From assembly GCA_029747585.1 (NCBI GenBank), contig JAPEVF010001375.1:1-10440 (forward strand): a DNA stretch of 10,440 nucleotides, written 5' to 3'. Of the stretch, positions 8,527 through 10,440 are shown piece by piece; within the stretch, counting starts at the first letter, position 1; each line of letters begins with the position of its first letter. The notes beneath the pieces were generated by a model. It was not told the DNA's origin and ran no database searches. It was given only the letters and a program-made list of their open reading frames with translations. A program made the translations under genes and the position numbers. Source of the stretch: Pleurotus djamor (Eukaryota > Basidiomycota > Agaricomycetes > Agaricales > Pleurotaceae).

Positions 8527-8990
8527 ATGAATCTTGAACTTGAAACCCAAGCCAAGTGTATCTATAGCGATGCACTTATCATCATGTTACACCGATGCAC
8601 CGCCGCGCCTCTCGATTCAGTTTCAGAGGCGCTTCACTGTACTGGCGCTTCAAATATTGAACATCTTGTCACAACCGTTGACGAGAATCAAAATCCTTAG
8701 GAAGACCTCTCCCATGATGGTTTGGGCGCTTCTGCAGCTTCAGAAAAGGCCAGACTCGTTGCCGATACGGACTTCTGCAGTTCGTGACGGGAAGAATGTT
8801 TCGACAATCCCCTCCCCACCACCCAAATTCTCCATGTCGTCATACTGCCCGGTGTTACACACGCCTCGCTTCCATCCAGAACGACATACCAATTGTGGGT
8901 CAAGTGCGTTACTCTGCCCAATCGACTTTCGACGATGATATCATGAAGCACCCACCAATTGCGAATTACCCAGTCCCGTCAGTGTAACCG
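8527..8990 (+). other. unexplained block, possible decayed gene
   Basis: This stretch lies between the start of the minus-strand membrane protein gene and the promoter of the PEBP gene. One plus-strand frame from the ATG at 8527 reads in a protein-like way but is broken by a TAG at 8698-8700 and a TGA at 8785-8787. It includes SDALIIMLHRC, SEALHCTGASNIEHLVTTVD, GASAASEKARLVADTDF and, after the second stop, TTQILHVVILPGVTHASLPS. Another plus frame (8534-8938) and a minus frame (8951-8697) are open but look less like protein. I could not place introns that remove both stops in frame. It may be a pseudogene, a gene with sequencing errors, or non-coding sequence. Confidence 0.25.
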
Positions 8991-9015
8991 GCCGATCCGT
9001 GGAAGCTCCCTACAG

Positions 9016-9021
9016 TATAAG
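9016..9021 (+). promoter_or_regulatory. putative TATA element of the PEBP gene
   Basis: TATAAG lies 48 bases before the ATG at 9069. The distance leaves room for a start of transcription about 30 bases downstream and a short leader. It is supported only by sequence and position. Confidence 0.4.
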
Positions 9022-9068
9022 AACCCAGTGTAGGACCGCAGCCTTGAAGCACACATCCTACCTCGACG

Positions 9069-9998
9069 ATGTTGCTGCTTCTTCTACCTGGTGTACTCTG
9101 CTGTCTGGTGCTTGTCCGAGGCCAAGACACGCAGAGAGTTGTTGACGCTTTTACACAAGATGCCGTCGTTCCAGATGTTATTCCAACGTTTAGTCCCTTG
9201 GCCACTTTGAGCGTGGTCTTCACGGACTCAGCCATGCAACAAGTGAACATTACTCCAGGAATGAACCTGACCACGGCTCGTGAGTTATATACTATGTATC
9301 TTTTAATTTTACCAACCCTTGGAAAACTCAGAAACGGCGTCCGAACCGCAGTTCTTCCTGGACATAGCCAATGCCACCCTTGCTAATTCCACCTTTGTTA
9401 TCGCCATGGTGGATCCCGACGCCCCTACACCACAAAATACTTCCATTTCCCAGGTCAGGCATATGCTAGGTGGCGGATTCCAGCGCAATCCCACGACGGG
9501 GATGCTGTCGAATACGACCGCTGCACTCTCGGATTACATCCCCCCTGCCCCTCCAGCCGGTTCCGACGCCCACAGGTGCGGGTCACTTTGACATTTCTCG
9601 TGTACATGTGCCTGACGATCTCATCTGAATCGCCACGTAGATATGTGATCCTAGTTTTTAACCAGTCCTCTGCCTTTATGGAGAATGCCCCACCATTCGT
9701 GGCTGCCACTCCCGACCGACTGAACTTTAACCTTACTCAGTTCGTGGAGAGTGTGCAGCTTGGGATGCCAATTGCGGGAAACTTTTTCTTTACTGCGCCG
9801 GACAACTCTATGTCCACAAGCACCAGTGCAGCGGCTTCCACGCCTTTGTCGACGGTAGTCACCAACGGTGTGACCTCGTATCCGGCGGCTGCGACCACTG
9901 CACCCGGAAGTGATACCAGTGGGGCTTTGAAGATGGATCAAGGGTTCAGAGCTTTTCTTGTACTTTGCATTAGTGTTTCCGTAGTTTTACTTCTGTAA
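9069..9998 (+). CDS. secreted, probably GPI-anchored PEBP-family protein
   Basis: Three exons, 9069-9279, 9332-9575 and 9641-9998 (TAA), join in frame to 270 residues. The N-terminus is a signal peptide (MLLLLLPGVLCCLVLVRGQ). The central part matches phosphatidylethanolamine-binding proteins: FTDSA...ITPGMNLT, then FVIAMVDPDAPTPQ, RHMLGGGF, and PPAPPAGSDAHRYVILVFNQ with the second intron inside the His-Arg-Tyr block. The DPDAP and HRY blocks form the anion-binding pocket in known family members. The HW usually found in the strand after DPDAP is replaced by RH. After the domain comes a Ser/Thr/Ala-rich linker and a hydrophobic C-terminal end (FRAFLVLCISVSVVLLL) with no charged tail, which is typical of a GPI-attachment signal. 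Several N-x-S/T sites are present. I infer a cell-surface or wall protein. Fungal relatives include the carboxypeptidase Y inhibitor Tfs1; the ligand here is unknown. Confidence 0.9.
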
Positions 9999-10034
9999 GG
10001 GTGACTTGTACACGGATGAGTTCTTGGAGACCAA

Positions 10035-10040
10035 ATATAA
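10035..10040 (+). promoter_or_regulatory. putative TATA-like element of the SF3B6 gene
   Basis: ATATAA lies 39 bases before the ATG at 10080, within the 81-base gap after the PEBP stop codon. The same short gap must also hold the 3' end signals of the PEBP gene, unless the transcripts overlap. Confidence 0.3.
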
Positions 10041-10079
10041 CCAAACAACCCCTTGCTTCCATCCACCGTCGTCGAATCC

Positions 10080-10440
10080 ATGGCTCTCGCTCGTCCCACC
10101 GTAAGTTGCGCCACCGCGTCGTGCAGCCAGTGTGAATGCTGATTTCGGCATTCTAGTCTAAGCTACCCCCTGGCGCCAATCGTATTCTGTTCGTGAAGAA
10201 CTTGAACTACCAAATTACTGGTGAAGATCTCTATGACTTGTTTGGCCGTTATGGAAGTATACGACAAATTCGCATTGGCAACGAGCAGAAGACGAAGGGC
10301 ACGGCTTTTGTCGTCTTCGACGATGTTATGGACGTACGTTCAATACTTTGCACCTTGTCTTCGGGATGTTGATGTCAAGTCAGGCTAAGAACGCGCTCGA
10401 TCACCTGAACGGTTTCCACTTGCAAGAGCGATATATCGTA
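10080..10440 (+). CDS. SF3B6: splicing factor 3B subunit 6 (p14), partial at window end
   Basis: Three exons are visible: 10080-10100 (MALARPT), 10157-10333 and 10384 onwards, running off the window in frame. The 85 residues present match human p14 closely in order: LPPGANRILFVKNLNY (with RNP2, ILFVKNL), GEDLYDLFGRYGSIRQIR, then KGTAFVVF (RNP1) and AKNALDHLNGF. This is one RRM domain. The family is about 115-125 residues long, so only about the last 30-40 residues are missing. p14 is part of the SF3b complex of U2 snRNP and lies next to the branch-point adenosine in the spliceosome. The tiny first exon and early intron are typical of fungal housekeeping genes. It follows the PEBP gene in the same direction after only 81 bases. 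Confidence 0.95.

Noticed and set aside
1..10440. Transposons, long terminal repeats, tRNA or rRNA genes, CRISPR arrays
   Set aside because: I saw no transposase or reverse-transcriptase motifs, long direct or inverted repeats, cloverleaf-forming sequences or regularly spaced repeats.

Overview
The window reads as fungal nuclear DNA, most likely from a mushroom-type basidiomycete (Agaricomycetes). Genes sit close together on both strands. Most are split by very short GT-AG introns of 47-66 bases, and reading frames join cleanly across every intron proposed here. The assignment to basidiomycetes is inference from intron style, gene density and the look of the proteins. No prokaryotic operon, mobile element, CRISPR array or RNA gene was seen.

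Layout. (1) 1-594: mostly non-coding, with one doubtful small minus-strand reading frame and the upstream region of the first gene. (2) 595-2350, plus: five-exon gene for a questin-oxidase-like (DUF4243) protein. (3) 2598 to about 2986, minus: an unrecognised coding segment that stays open up to a suspicious junction. (4) About 2987-5415, plus: the C-terminal part (about 724 residues, six exons) of the largest subunit of RNA polymerase I (RPA1/A190). Its N-terminal half is missing exactly where ambiguous bases cluster, so the join near 2980-2990 is probably an assembly error. (5) 5870-6790, plus: an intronless, probably disordered protein rich in CDK phosphorylation sites, with a cyclin-docking-like RRLDF motif. 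(6) 7206-7633, plus: two-exon secreted LCL2 protein. (7) 7841-8366, minus: a four-helix membrane protein whose frame is broken by one ambiguous base. (8) 8527-8990: unexplained sequence with a twice-interrupted reading frame. (9) 9069-9998, plus: three-exon secreted, probably GPI-anchored PEBP-family protein. (10) 10080-10440, plus: start of the U2 snRNP/SF3b subunit p14 (SF3B6), cut by the window end.

The neighbours do not form a pathway. They cover oxidative metabolism (questin-oxidase-like), rRNA transcription (RPA1), probable cell-cycle control, secretory-pathway quality control (LCL2), a cell-surface PEBP and splicing (p14). No clear new biological system is visible. The points that deserve attention are the RPA1 junction with its orphan minus-strand gene piece, the CDK-site protein, the GPI-type PEBP, and the unexplained 8527-8990 block.
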